Shown: in pieces, positions 36,021-44,590 of the stretch | Position numbering within the stretch: position 1 is the stretch's first letter | Layout of the letters: every line of letters begins with the position of its first letter | Assembly (NCBI RefSeq): GCF_000568255.1 | Contig: NZ_KK037166.1 | Span: 11,301,961-11,365,960, forward strand | DNA from: Kutzneria sp. 744 | GTDB taxonomy: Bacteria > Actinomycetota > Actinomycetes > Mycobacteriales > Pseudonocardiaceae | Length of the DNA stretch: 64,000 nt | Direction: 5' to 3' | The notes under the pieces: generated by a model | Seen by the model: only the letters and a program-made list of their open reading frames with translations | The model's database searches: none | What the model was told of the DNA's origin: nothing | Program-made: the position numbers and the translations under genes

Positions 36021-36683
36021 CTACAGCGAGGCGCCGAGCACGGCGAAGGCCTTGGGGTCGAGGAGCTTGATGCTGCGGTCGGGGCCGCGGGCGACCCAGG
36101 CGTGGTCGAGGGCGTGCTGGAGGAGGGCGGCGGGCAGGGAGCCGCTGAGGTGTTCGCGGCGCTCGGTCCAGTCGAGGCATTCGCGGAGCAGGGGGCGGCG
36201 GCCGCCGGGGAGCTTGATCTCCAAGGCGTCGAGCACCTGGTGGCCCCGAGGGGTGAGGGCGAGGCCGCTGGCGGTGGAGATCAGGCCGGCGGTCAGCATG
36301 CCGGTGCGCAGGGCGACGCCGAGGTGGCCGGCGATGTGGTCGTAGCAGGTGCGGGCGAAGGCCAGCCGCTCCGCACGCCGGGACGAGCGCAGGCTGTGGG
36401 GCTGGGGGAGCGGGGCGGCGAGCTCGTTGAGCTGCTCGATCAAGTCGGCCACGCGGGAATCGGTGAGCCGCACGTAGCGGTGGCGGCCCTGCTTGACCGT
36501 CTCGACGAAGCCGGCGGCGGCCAGGCGGGTCACCTGCTCGGTGGCCGAGGGTGGCGCGACGCCGGCCACCTTGCCCAGCTCGCCGACGGTCCAGGCGCGG
36601 CCGTCGATCAGGGCCATGCACATGGTGGCCCGGGTGGGGTCGGCGAGGACGGCGGCGACTTCGGCCAGTGGGTGCGCGCGCAT
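36021..36683 (-). CDS. ArsR-type winged-helix regulator
   Basis: A 220-residue regulator. The winged helix is EVAAVLADPTRATMCMALIDG, then TVGELGKVAGVAPPSATEQVTRLAAAGFVE and RHRYVRLTDSRVADLIEQL; the C-terminal region ends in LPRALL-like segments (SLPAALLQHALDHAWVARG), typical of the long ArsR/SmtB-like actinobacterial regulators. Two possible metal-binding Cys/His clusters (TCYDHIAGH, RECLDWTERREH) are present. AACTTCTAGTT at 36699-36709, just upstream, may be its operator. Confidence 0.85.
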   Translation of the reverse strand: MRAHPLAEVAAVLADPTRATMCMALIDGRAWTVGELGKVAGVAPPSATEQVTRLAAAGFVETVKQGRHRYVRLTDSRVADLIEQLNELAAPLPQPHSLRSSRRAERLAFARTCYDHIAGHLGVALRTGMLTAGLISTASGLALTPRGHQVLDALEIKLPGGRRPLLRECLDWTERREHLSGSLPAALLQHALDHAWVARGPDRSIKLLDPKAFAVLGASL

Positions 36684-36726
36684 GCCCCCACGCTAGGCAA
36701 CTTCTAGTTCGGGGGCCGCCGAAGTG

Positions 36727-37767
36727 TCACGTGGCGGGCAGGGCCAGTTGGACGTCGCCGTGGCCGTCGGGGACGCAGGCGGCGTGGCGGACGGTGAGCG
36801 TCAGGAACTGGCTCATGCACCGGGCGAAGGCGGTGTAGCCGGCGGCGTTGGGGTGGAACGACTGCTGGAGGGCGTGGGTGTAGCGCGTCTTGTCCTGGAT
36901 GTCGCCCAGGCTGAGGGTGAGGCGGGTGAACCATTCCTGGCCGCCGGTGCAGGCCTCGTGGCCGACGCCGGCGCGGGAGAGGTCGAGGAAGCGGGCGCCG
37001 CCCTGGTCGGCGGCGCGGCGGATGCCGTCGTTGAGGATGGGGACGGCGCGGTCCTGGACCCAGTGCAGGTCGTCGGTGCGCAGCGGGCAGCCGCTGACGT
37101 TCTGCAGGCTGCGCAGGATGTCGGGGGCGACGGGGGCGGCGTAGGACTGGAGCACCAGTTGGTAGGCGCTGTCGGCGTAGCCGTGTTCGATCATGACGCG
37201 GCGGATGTCGCGCAGCGCGGCGACGACCTTGGGCACCATGGCGTTGACGCGGTTCTGCCAGGTGGGGTCGGCCTTCTTGCCGCAGCCGGGTTTGGTGGTG
37301 GCGAAGATGGCGTCGACGCAGCTGGTGAGCAGGGGGCCGAACTCGGGGTCGTCGTTGGCGCCGACGGCCACGACGACGGCGTCGATGCGGTAGGTGCTGG
37401 CGATCGCGCCGAGCTGGGCGGCCTGGCTGGGCTCGATGGGGTGTTGGCCGTCGAGCCGGATGGCCTGGGAGTTGGCGCCGGAGCAGGCGAAGTTGAAGAT
37501 CTTGGTGACGTCCGGGAGCTTGATGCGCTGGACCATGGCCTGCGGGGCTCGGTGGCACCAGTCGCCGCCCGGGCCGTCGGTGTCGGGCGTGTAGTTGCCG
37601 GCGCCCTCGCCGGACATGGTCGAGTCGCCGAGGGCGACGACGGCGTGCGGGACGTTCTCGGGTGGCCGCGGGGGCGGCACGATGCGGTTGTCGCCGGTGA
37701 GCAGGAGGAGGGCGAACACCGGGAAGACGATCAGGATGATCGCGGCCCGGCGGAGGAAGTTCCGCAT
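36727..37767 (-). CDS. membrane-anchored SGNH/GDSL hydrolase
   Basis: A 346-residue exported esterase-like protein. An N-terminal hydrophobic segment (RRAAIILIVFPVFALLLLTG) anchors or exports it. SGNH blocks: ALGDSTMSGEG with the nucleophile Ser, FACSGANS with Gly, VGANDDPEF with Asn, and SFHPNAAGYTAFARCM with the catalytic Asp/His region. Several cysteine pairs suggest disulfides outside the cell. The substrate is unknown. Confidence 0.88.
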   Translation of the reverse strand: MRNFLRRAAIILIVFPVFALLLLTGDNRIVPPPRPPENVPHAVVALGDSTMSGEGAGNYTPDTDGPGGDWCHRAPQAMVQRIKLPDVTKIFNFACSGANSQAIRLDGQHPIEPSQAAQLGAIASTYRIDAVVVAVGANDDPEFGPLLTSCVDAIFATTKPGCGKKADPTWQNRVNAMVPKVVAALRDIRRVMIEHGYADSAYQLVLQSYAAPVAPDILRSLQNVSGCPLRTDDLHWVQDRAVPILNDGIRRAADQGGARFLDLSRAGVGHEACTGGQEWFTRLTLSLGDIQDKTRYTHALQQSFHPNAAGYTAFARCMSQFLTLTVRHAACVPDGHGDVQLALPAT

Positions 37768-37789
37768 CGCTGCGAGAGTCTAGGCCACG

Positions 37790-37821
37790 GGCGCTGCCCC
37801 CGGGCCTTCGGGGGCAGCGCC
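37790..37821 (-). terminator. strong hairpin after the small secreted protein gene
   Basis: GGCGCTGCCCCCG (37790-37802) pairs perfectly with CGGGGGCAGCGCC (37809-37821), a 13-bp stem with a 6-base loop. It starts 13 bases after the minus-strand stop at 37834. No U-tract follows, as is usual in high-GC actinomycetes. Confidence 0.75.
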
Positions 37822-37833
37822 GGGTAATTCGTT

Positions 37834-38079
37834 TTACTGGGAGATTCGTTCGAGCTGCCACTTGTTTCCGGAGCCGACGCAGATGTAGTGCGTGTAGGTG
37901 TCGCCGGGGTGGGTGGCCCGCCATCCCTGGAGGTGTTCCTGGCCGGCTTGGGTGCAGGCGCCGTTGGACGAGAACACGCCGTCGGGCGTGACCGTGACGG
38001 CGGCGGCGATTCCGGTGAGGCCGAGGCCGAGCAGGCCGGCGGCGCCGGCGGTGACGGCTGCGCGCGTGATGAGACGCAT
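37834..38079 (-). CDS. small secreted protein
   Basis: An 81-residue exported peptide. The signal peptide (MRLITRAAVTAGAAGLLGLG to ~residue 27, ending IAAA) leaves a ~54-residue mature chain with two cysteines (GACTQAG and YICVGSG) that could form a disulfide. The family is not recognised. The AT-richer region 38080-38250 upstream is probably its promoter. Confidence 0.75.
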   Translation of the reverse strand: MRLITRAAVTAGAAGLLGLGLTGIAAAVTVTPDGVFSSNGACTQAGQEHLQGWRATHPGDTYTHYICVGSGNKWQLERISQ

Positions 38080-38254
38080 GGCTACTCCCTGTGGGGGCTG
38101 GTGCGCCGGAGGGGCGCGTTTTCGACGCTAGTGGCGTCGGAATTCGTCCCACAAGGTGTGTCGGCCGGTCGGGCAATTAATCGGTGAAACAACGACGACA
38201 CGAATCGAAAATGGTCGAGGTTGTCTCGTATTCGGGCCCGATTGGGTTTTCGTC

Positions 38255-38292
38255 GATGGCGGCCCGGCGCGCGCGGTGGCCGGGCCGCCATC
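38255..38292 (-). terminator. strong hairpin downstream of the integrase-proximal gene
   Basis: GATGGCGGCCCGGC (38255-38268) pairs perfectly with GCCGGGCCGCCATC (38279-38292), a 14-bp stem with a 10-base loop. It is 5 bases after the minus-strand stop at 38297 and is followed on that strand by GACGAAAACCC. Confidence 0.75.
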
Positions 38293-38296
38293 GGGG

Positions 38297-38666
38297 TCAC
38301 TTCTCCTGCTGGGCCCACCAGCCCTGGCCGGACTCGCCGAGGGTGTAGATCGGGTCGTAGTACGGGTAGGTGCGGGTGAGGGCGTCGGCGTCGTCGTGTT
38401 CGATGCCGGTGCGGTAGTTCTTGGTCCAGTAGGAGATGCCGAGTTCGCGGTCGTATTCCGAGAGCTGGTGGACCCAGCGCTTGCCGACGTAGGGGACGTC
38501 GCAGACGATGCGCGGCGTGGCGTAACCAGGCAGGTAGCCCATGATGGCGTGCTGGAGTTCCTGTGCTTCCCAGACGGCCAGGCGCCAGTGCTCGGCGTTG
38601 GGGATCATGTCGCACGTGATCAGGTCGTTCCGTCGAAGGTAGCCCTGACCTGCGAATACGGGGCAT
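38297..38666 (-). pseudogene. hypothetical protein directly downstream of the integrase, one-base frameshift
   Basis: The open frame from ATG 38608 (MIPNAEHWRLAVWEAQEL) gives 103 residues but has no ribosome-binding site. Upstream, the stop of the integrase (TAG) overlaps AGGAG, 6 bases before ATG 38666. Reading CCC instead of CCCC at 38660-38663 gives MPVFAGQGYLRRNDLITCD, joined in frame to MIPNAEH. So the intended product is ~122 residues, coupled to the integrase, and the sequence carries one extra C. It is an acidic, aromatic-rich soluble protein (YWTKNYRTGIEHDDAD) of unknown function. Confidence 0.72.
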
Positions 38667-38675
38667 TTTCGGCTC

Positions 38676-39980
38676 CTAGGTAACTTGTGGGGCCGTCCTG
38701 GGGCCGTGAAGGCTGGTGGCGTTCACGACTTGATCCTCGGAGCCGGCGGGTTCTATGCATGGCCGGAACAGGTTGTTGATCGCCTGCCGGGCACGAACAT
38801 GACTTGATGGCATCAGATGGACGTAGGTCCGAAGCGTGAAGGCTTCAGATGCGTGGCCCAAATATTCAGCTAGTTCCTTGATACTGACACCCTGGGCGAG
38901 CATGTGCGAGGCGAACAGGTGGCGGAGCGCGTGAGTGCCGTCTTCCTGCTTGGCGTAGTTCAGGCCTGCTGCGGCGAAGGCTGGTCGCCACACCTCGTCA
39001 CCGAACATCGACGCGCGCCACGCATCGTTTCTTCCCGTGGTCAAAAGCAGATTGACGGTCTCAGACTCCTTCTTGTCGCGTTCCGCCCATGGCAACGTGA
39101 CCGCTGTGGGTGGAAACTCGTCGACGTACTGGTCTAGGGATTCGAGTATGCCATCGCCAAGCGGAATTGTCCGCGTCTTGTGCCCCTTGGGGAGCTTGAA
39201 GTATAGGACACCTCTTCGGTATACGAGTTGTCGTGTGCAGTTGTACACCATCCTGTTTCGATCGATATTGTCAGGCGAAAAGGCGAGCGCCTCTCCTAGT
39301 CGTAGGCCAATTCCTGCGCCGAGTCGAACAAATGGCTTATATCGCCTCGGAAGCGCGTGCCCAATTTTTGTGGCCTTTTCATCAGTCCAGGGTGTTATCC
39401 TGCGCCTAATCCTCCTAGGGGGAGAGATTGCTTTGTTGTTGCACGGATTGCTGTCGATCTTTTTTTCCGCGACAGCGGCGTCGAGCATTGCGGAGAATGT
39501 ATCCCATGCGTCCGCCTGGTAATTGACAGAAATGCCGCTAACTTCGTCCAGCCAGGTCAACCAATCTCTCAAAGAGTTGCCCACGTTGTCTAGCTGTTTA
39601 TCGCCCCAAAAAGGGTAGATTTGACAATTGAACAGGCTGTTGAGTGTGATTTGACTAGACTCGTCCTTAGAACGCCCTTGGATGTATGTGTGTCCCCAGG
39701 ATTTTATTGTAATGCGGCCGGCGTGTGGATCGCGATAGCTTCCTGCCAGTAGGTCACTTTCGACCTTGAGTGCGAACGCCTGTGCCCTCTTGAGTTGTTT
39801 GTCGGGGAATGACTCGGATTGCTCCTTCTTATTGTTGTCAAGGTAGCGGACGCGGTAGCGCATGCCCTTGCCGTGACGTTCGGTCTTTTCTTGAACCGGC
39901 TTGCCGTTCCCGCCTATTATCGGCTTCCCTGTCCGAGGGTCAGTCTTCTTTCGCCACCAACGGTCGTCAATAGTTGCCAT
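38676..39980 (-). CDS. tyrosine recombinase (site-specific integrase)
   Basis: A 434-residue phage-type integrase. The N-terminal arm-binding part has RYRVRYLDNNKKEQSESF; a SAM-like core-binding domain follows (~residues 85-185). The catalytic tyrosine-recombinase residues are Arg227 (GLRLGEAL), His350-x-x-Arg353 (HALRHLFASH) and Tyr386 (RTYVHL). ATG 39980 (MATIDDRWW) is the likely start; the frame is open further upstream but without a ribosome-binding site. Codon use is AT-richer than in the chromosomal part, pointing to transfer. Its TAG stop overlaps the AGGAG of the next gene. The excisionase lies upstream on the same strand. Confidence 0.93.
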   Translation of the reverse strand: MATIDDRWWRKKTDPRTGKPIIGGNGKPVQEKTERHGKGMRYRVRYLDNNKKEQSESFPDKQLKRAQAFALKVESDLLAGSYRDPHAGRITIKSWGHTYIQGRSKDESSQITLNSLFNCQIYPFWGDKQLDNVGNSLRDWLTWLDEVSGISVNYQADAWDTFSAMLDAAVAEKKIDSNPCNNKAISPPRRIRRRITPWTDEKATKIGHALPRRYKPFVRLGAGIGLRLGEALAFSPDNIDRNRMVYNCTRQLVYRRGVLYFKLPKGHKTRTIPLGDGILESLDQYVDEFPPTAVTLPWAERDKKESETVNLLLTTGRNDAWRASMFGDEVWRPAFAAAGLNYAKQEDGTHALRHLFASHMLAQGVSIKELAEYLGHASEAFTLRTYVHLMPSSHVRARQAINNLFRPCIEPAGSEDQVVNATSLHGPRTAPQVT

Positions 39981-40184
39981 AGCTAGGGTCCGTTCTGCAG
40001 CGGCCAGGCCGGAAGCACTGATGTCGCCATGTTGCGTTCTCGCGGTAGGTAGCGGCTGCGAGCCACTCTGTGCGGCGGTTGATAGTATGTCGTGGCAGTC
40101 GAACCGCACTCGGCTGATCATACGACGTTCGCGTACGCGTCGAAGCGGGCGGGGTTGGTGCTCGGCTCGCGTGGTGTCGAGTGC

Positions 40185-40397
40185 CTACCCTCTGTTAGGG
40201 GGGCTCTGTCGGGCGGCGCGCAACTCCATCCAGTCGCGGACTTCCTTCGGGTTATACCTCACGTGCTTGCCGATCTTGAGCCACCGTGGCCCAGTGCCAT
40301 CGCTTCGCCACTTGGTAAGCGTCTTTTCTGGAAGCTTGAGGAATGATGCGAGGTCTTCCGGGCTCCACAATGGTTCGGGTGCGTTCTCCTGGCTCAC
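40185..40397 (-). CDS. excisionase/AlpA-like helix-turn-helix protein
   Basis: A 70-residue DNA-binding protein: WSPEDLASFLKLPEKTLTKWRSDGTGPRWLKIGKHVRYNP, the MerR-like HTH_17 fold of excisionases. It starts at GTG 40397. Position 204 bases upstream of the integrase, on the same strand, fits the xis-int module of actinomycete integrative elements. Confidence 0.88.
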   Translation of the reverse strand: MSQENAPEPLWSPEDLASFLKLPEKTLTKWRSDGTGPRWLKIGKHVRYNPKEVRDWMELRAARQSPPNRG

Positions 40398-41127
40398 TGT
40401 TTACAGTCCAATACCGTGTCGCGAGTTCGACTAGACGGGCGAGCGCAAATGGTTCCGACCGAAATTACTGCCCATGTGAACAGTTGAAAAGTTCGCCCGT
40501 GTGTCGAATGGTAGACCTTCGACTTGTATGGGCTTTCGGTGACAGTCCTTTCTGGGGCGGTAGTCAATCGTGCAGTCCAATGAAGATATTGCCCCTGTGT
40601 GTTCCAAGTGTCACGGTGTGATTTGGATGGGGAATACCGAAAATGATGAACCGTTTGACGGGTGGGCACGACAAGGGCGGGTGAATCTGTCAATAGCTAG
40701 CAGCGAATGTGTGTATTTCGCTTGAAGTCTGCTTCATGTCGAGTCTGTGACACTCTTGTTGGCGATGTAAAGGTGATTACAGTCCGGCGATAGACTCCGT
40801 TTTGGGATGCCACTTTGATGCTTACGTAGACTCGGAATCTCTGCTTGGGCGAGCCAGTTCATCGGTCCTCCTGATTTGGATGTCAGTTCGCGGGCACCCT
40901 GCATGGCGACTCGGCAGAGTATGCCGATGCGCGTTTCGTGTAGGTTGCGCACGGTGTTCGATACTTGTAGCCCCGACCTGCGTAGACGTCTCCTGCTTGT
41001 CTATACTGTCACCCTCTGTAAAACTAGCCAGTTGGCAAGTTTTCACACTTTTGGCGTAGTCGAGCGAATGGTGATCTGGTATCGAGGGTGCCGACTGGTG
41101 AGGTCGCTTATTCAACTGTCGCGAGTT
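40398..41127. other. AT-richer non-coding region of the element
   Basis: About 730 bases without a convincing gene; several short open frames exist but none has a ribosome-binding site or element-like codon use. Near its right end AAAACTAGCCA (41020-41030) and TGGCAAGTTTT (41033-41043) form an imperfect 11-bp inverted repeat, just after a TATACT (41002-41007) that could be a -10 box. The region lies between the xis-int module and the cargo and could hold its promoters or origin. Confidence 0.5.
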
Positions 41128-41147
41128 CATGGCGGAGATGACAATGT

Positions 41148-41612
41148 GTGATCACCGGGTGCATAGCGGCGCCAGTCGTGCCGGCCTGGATGGTGAGCTT
41201 GGTCGCGGTGACGTGGTGGTCGCCCAGTGCGTCGGCGACGATCGGAGTCCAGCAGGTGCTGTCGGATGGCGGCGCGGCGGCCGACGACGGTCGGGACTCC
41301 GAGCTGGTGGATCAGCGTCGCGCATCGGGCATCGCGGTACCCACCGTGCCCGACACAGCCGTACCACGGCTGGTCGCCCGGCCCCGACTCGGCGGAGATG
41401 GCCACCGCCCACTACTGGACATGACCGCCCGCGCCACGCAGGCCGCCGCCGCTATCGACGGCGAGTACAAAGCCGCCGGCGTGGACGCGGTCGCCGACGC
41501 CGCGATCGCACGCATCACACCGGACAACTTCCTCGATCACCACGCGCTGGTGCGCGACGTGCTCGGCGAGAGGCGGTCCGCCGCGCTGCTCGACATCGGT
41601 GCCGTCGATTAA
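41148..41612 (+). CDS. hypothetical protein, possibly decayed
   Basis: An open frame of 154 codons, of which the last third (from ATG 41421: MTARATQAAAAIDGEYKAAG, then VADAAIARITPDNFLDHHAL) looks genuinely coding, with good third-position GC. The part before 41421 reads poorly. A remnant of a longer gene is likely. No family is recognised. Confidence 0.4.
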   Translation: MITGCIAAPVVPAWMVSLVAVTWWSPSASATIGVQQVLSDGGAAADDGRDSELVDQRRASGIAVPTVPDTAVPRLVARPRLGGDGHRPLLDMTARATQAAAAIDGEYKAAGVDAVADAAIARITPDNFLDHHALVRDVLGERRSAALLDIGAVD

Positions 41613-41752
41613 TCCGGCATTAGACGACTAGACTTTGGTGTTGAGTCTCTAGGATTGTTGGGAGAATTGTTGATGGCCGGATGTCTTTAAGACTGCCTTT
41701 GATCCATGAGTCGGTCGTCAGGCACGCCAGTAGGCTTAGTAACATTTGAGGC

Positions 41753-42145
41753 CTGTCGCTAAGGGACGAGCAGCACTGGGTCCAGCCCACCATTGGACCT
41801 GACGGCCCCGACCGCCCGGTCGACGTGGACCGCTTCGACGCCGCAAACGCGGAGGATGCGGAGGCGCACGCCCGCAACAGCCTTGCCCACCGGACCACGG
41901 ACTGGCACGACGACTCCAGCGTGTACGGGGCAGCTGTCTACCTCGAATTCGGTCCTCGCTGCGCCACCACTCACCGCGGGCCGGATGAGCTGTACCACCG
42001 TGCCGCCTGGGAGCGGGCCGCAATAGCGGCGTTGAACGCCGGCCGCGAGGACTGGCAGAGATGGGCCTCGCAACACCACAAGGAGTTCGCGATCCGTCGG
42101 CCCACCGATGAGGAGGTGCGCGCCGCCCTGAGCGCGATGAGGTAG
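41753..42145 (+). pseudogene. TDWHD-family protein, copy 1, 5'-truncated
   Basis: The frame resembles the C-terminal half of the intact protein at 61386-62006: HWVQPTIGPDGPDRPVDVD, RTTDWHDDSSVYGAA, DELYHRAAWERAAIAA and EDWQRWASQHHKEFAI. The first ~95 codons are missing and there is no start codon after the in-frame stop at 41747; the sequence upstream (41613-41752) is AT-rich and unrelated. A recombination or deletion event probably removed the 5' part. Confidence 0.7.
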
Positions 42146-42305
42146 AGGAGATGAGGTTCCGATCGGTCACGTCGGGGTCGTTCCCCGTCCGCCGCGGGAC
42201 GTCACCGGGCGGGGAACGGCTCAGCACCCCACGGCGACAACGACATCACTAGACCCAACAAGCACGACGCAGGCCCGTCACCTGGCGCAGCAAGGATAGT
42301 CCAGC

Positions 42306-42503
42306 GTGAATTCGCGCGATCCGTTTGTCCAATGCCGCCACGAGTCCAGGCTGACAGCGCCGACGAGGCGATCACCGGGCACCAACGGAATCTGCGCCGG
42401 GCAGGAACACGAGTTCGTCCACGACAGTACCGGCGCAGCCCGCATGACGGCGGCGTGCTTGCGGTGTGCGACGGCCACGCCGACTCTCGGGGCATTGACC
42501 TAA
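42306..42503 (+). CDS. small Cys-containing hypothetical protein ending at the IS target site
   Basis: A 65-residue frame. ICAGQEHEFVHDSTG and MTAACLRCATATPT suggest a small zinc-ribbon-like protein with C-x-x-C. The last codons and the TAA stop fall in the CTAAG target duplication of the IS element, so the natural end may have been different. Confidence 0.42.
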   Translation: MNSRDPFVQCRHESRLTAPTRRSPGTNGICAGQEHEFVHDSTGAARMTAACLRCATATPTLGALT

Positions 42504-42504
42504 G

Positions 42505-44175
42505 CCTCGATCCACCGGTCTAGATTGCTGGTGATCTTGGTTTCGTGGAGTGACCGTGTCAGCGATCTTGCTCGCGGCTGTGGGCAGCCGGAAACCGCTG
42601 GTCTGTCCAGCTTTCCACGACTGGGTCTCCGGTCGAGCCTTGAGAAGGCGGGATTCTGATCAGACAGTCCTGGGCGGGGCGTGGGCGGTTGCCGACAGTG
42701 CCAGCCAGGCCGGTTCCCAGGGCCAGTGCTGGGGTAGGTGCAGGATCAGCCGGCGTGCCCGGTGCGCCATGCGGGCGGGAACGTTGATCAGCTGACGGCG
42801 CAGCGTGGCGATGCGGGCTTTGACGCAGTGTCCGCCAGCCAGGCAGCCGGCGGCGCGGGTCAGGTTGAACGCGATCGCCGCGCAGGTCAGCCAGGCGGCG
42901 TTCGCGGCGAAGCACCCCGACGGGAAGTGCGCCAGCGGGCCGTGTTTGAGGTCGTCGTTGACGTGTTCGATGACCGCGTGCTGGCGGTGGGTTGCTTCGG
43001 CCTGGACCAACTCGGCGGTGCTGGTGGTGAAAAAGGCGTGGTAGCGCCAGACCGGGAACAGCGCGTCGAGGTGGTTCTGGTCGCGGACCCGTCGCACCAC
43101 CAGCCGTCCGACCACCCGGTGACGCTTGTCCGCGGCGAAGGCGGTGAACGGGGTCTCGGCGATCTCCGCGTCACTGATCCACGCTTGGGTCTGGGCGTCC
43201 CACACCGCCTTCGGGTAGCGGATCGGCATCCACGCCGACTCCTGGACTCCGGCGATCGCGGCGACCACCGAGGGGTACTGGTTGATCGTGACCGACACCG
43301 CCACCCCAGCCTGCCGGCAGGCGGTGATCAACTCGCCGACGTAGAAGGCCGAATCGCCGCGAAACAGCATCCGTCCCGGTTGGCCGCCACAGCCACGGGC
43401 CACACCGATCAGTTCTCGTGCCATGCTGGCCGCGCCCCGCGCCGAGCCGGCGTTGCCCGCTCGCAGCCGGGTGGCGGCGATCACTGGCGCCGCGGCAGGG
43501 GTTGACAGCGTGGCGATCAGCGGGTGATAGCCCCGTAACCGCACGACATAGCCGCCCACCTTCGCGTGTCCGAACGCCGCGCCCTGTTTGGCGTGTCCGA
43601 ACACCTCGCCCAACGTCGAATCCGCATCGAGAAACATCATCTGTTCGGCGCCGGGCAGCAGCGGAGTCCGTGAGGCCAGGCCGATGGTGGTCTGTCGGGC
43701 CACCGACTCCAGTTGCCGGGCGTGTCCCCAGGTGAACGCGCGCAGGAAGGTGCCCACTGTGGACGGTGCGCGTGCTCCGGTGAACAACCGGCCCATCCCG
43801 CCGTGCCGGACCACGTCCAGGTCGTCGATGCTGTCGGCGCCGGTGAGCATCCCGGCCACGATCGAGCCGACCTTCGCCGCGGGGTTCGCCCCTGCCGATT
43901 CCGGTATCCGCACCCGGTCCTCGACCAGGTCGTGCAGGCCGGCCTGCTCGGCCAGTCGCATCACTGGCACGACACCGGCCGACGCCACCAGATTCGGATC
44001 ATCGAACACCGCGCCCACACGCGCGGCGCTATGACATAATCGCATCTCGGAGATGCCCTCTCGGTCGGGATGGATCGTTCCTTCAGCAAGACCGATTATC
44101 CTCACCCGGAGGGCATTTCCCTGTTCACGCCACACCTCGCGGCCCGAGATCACCAAGATCACCGGTGGATCGAGG
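42505..44175 (-). mobile_element. IS1380-family insertion sequence, complete
   Basis: A 1671-bp element. The 15-bp perfect terminal inverted repeats are CCTCGATCCACCGGT (42505-42519) and ACCGGTGGATCGAGG (44161-44175). It is flanked by the direct target duplication CTAAG at 42500-42504 and 44176-44180. It carries one intact transposase gene on the minus strand. Perfect ends and intact duplication show a recent insertion. Confidence 0.93.
42660..44045 (-). CDS. IS1380-family transposase
   Basis: A 461-residue DDE transposase of the IS1380 type. DDE-domain segments are MMFLDADSTLGEVFGHAK (first Asp), MLFRGDSAFYVGELITAC (second Asp) and the TAELVQAEATHRQHAVIEHVNDDLK region (Glu). ATG 44045 (MRLCHSAARVG) follows a GAG-containing leader. 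It looks intact and able to act. Confidence 0.93.
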   Translation of the reverse strand: MRLCHSAARVGAVFDDPNLVASAGVVPVMRLAEQAGLHDLVEDRVRIPESAGANPAAKVGSIVAGMLTGADSIDDLDVVRHGGMGRLFTGARAPSTVGTFLRAFTWGHARQLESVARQTTIGLASRTPLLPGAEQMMFLDADSTLGEVFGHAKQGAAFGHAKVGGYVVRLRGYHPLIATLSTPAAAPVIAATRLRAGNAGSARGAASMARELIGVARGCGGQPGRMLFRGDSAFYVGELITACRQAGVAVSVTINQYPSVVAAIAGVQESAWMPIRYPKAVWDAQTQAWISDAEIAETPFTAFAADKRHRVVGRLVVRRVRDQNHLDALFPVWRYHAFFTTSTAELVQAEATHRQHAVIEHVNDDLKHGPLAHFPSGCFAANAAWLTCAAIAFNLTRAAGCLAGGHCVKARIATLRRQLINVPARMAHRARRLILHLPQHWPWEPAWLALSATAHAPPRTV

Positions 44176-44196
44176 CTAAGGACTCGCGAGCAGAAG

Positions 44197-44466
44197 ATGC
44201 TCGACTTCATCATCGGCGTGCGGGCCGATGACATCGTGCTGTGCGGGACGATGTACTTCTCCGTCGCCGAGACCCGCGAGGCCAGCCACCCCGCCCTTAG
44301 GGACACCAGCGTTGTGCTGTGGGGGTCCAGCTTCCGTCAGGACACCAGGATGTGGGGCGCGCGCATGCTCTGGCACATCACCCAGGACAACTGTCCGTAC
44401 GTCCCGAAGATCCTGTCCGATGATGACCGCGACCGGCTGGGCTGGCCGCGGGGCGGCGCACTCTGA
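44197..44466 (+). CDS. hypothetical protein, possibly 5'-truncated by the IS
   Basis: An 89-residue frame: MLDFIIGVRADDIVLCG, SFRQDTRMWGARMLWHI, then VPKILSDDDRDRLGWP. The frame is open upstream to the IS boundary (LRTREQKMLDF), so the original gene may have started left of the insertion. No family is recognised. Confidence 0.5.
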   Translation: MLDFIIGVRADDIVLCGTMYFSVAETREASHPALRDTSVVLWGSSFRQDTRMWGARMLWHITQDNCPYVPKILSDDDRDRLGWPRGGAL

Positions 44467-44590
44467 CCAGCCGCACCACCCGCATGCCCACGACTACGCC
44501 CGCACCGAACCCAACCTGCCTTGCCACCACACGCTCAAGTCCACATGCGACACCCGCGATTCGCCGCAGCGACAACAGATAGGGAACACT

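Noticed and set aside
38297-38666. Gene truncated at its 5' end by element integration
   Set aside because: A one-base correction in CCCC gives a full start with AGGAG at 38666, right after the integrase stop, so truncation is not needed.
40394-40693. 99-codon minus-strand frame upstream of the excisionase
   Set aside because: Codon use is random-like and there is no start signal; probably leader of the xis-int operon.
40822-41130. 102-codon minus-strand frame in the AT-rich region
   Set aside because: No ribosome-binding site, no coding bias and no recognisable domain; it runs across the inverted repeat.
42332-42523. 63-codon frame running into the IS left end
   Set aside because: It would join in frame with the right-hand gene after removal of the IS, but its residues (RRAGTRVRPRQYRRSP) look non-coding; the neighbouring frame 42306-42503 is more natural.
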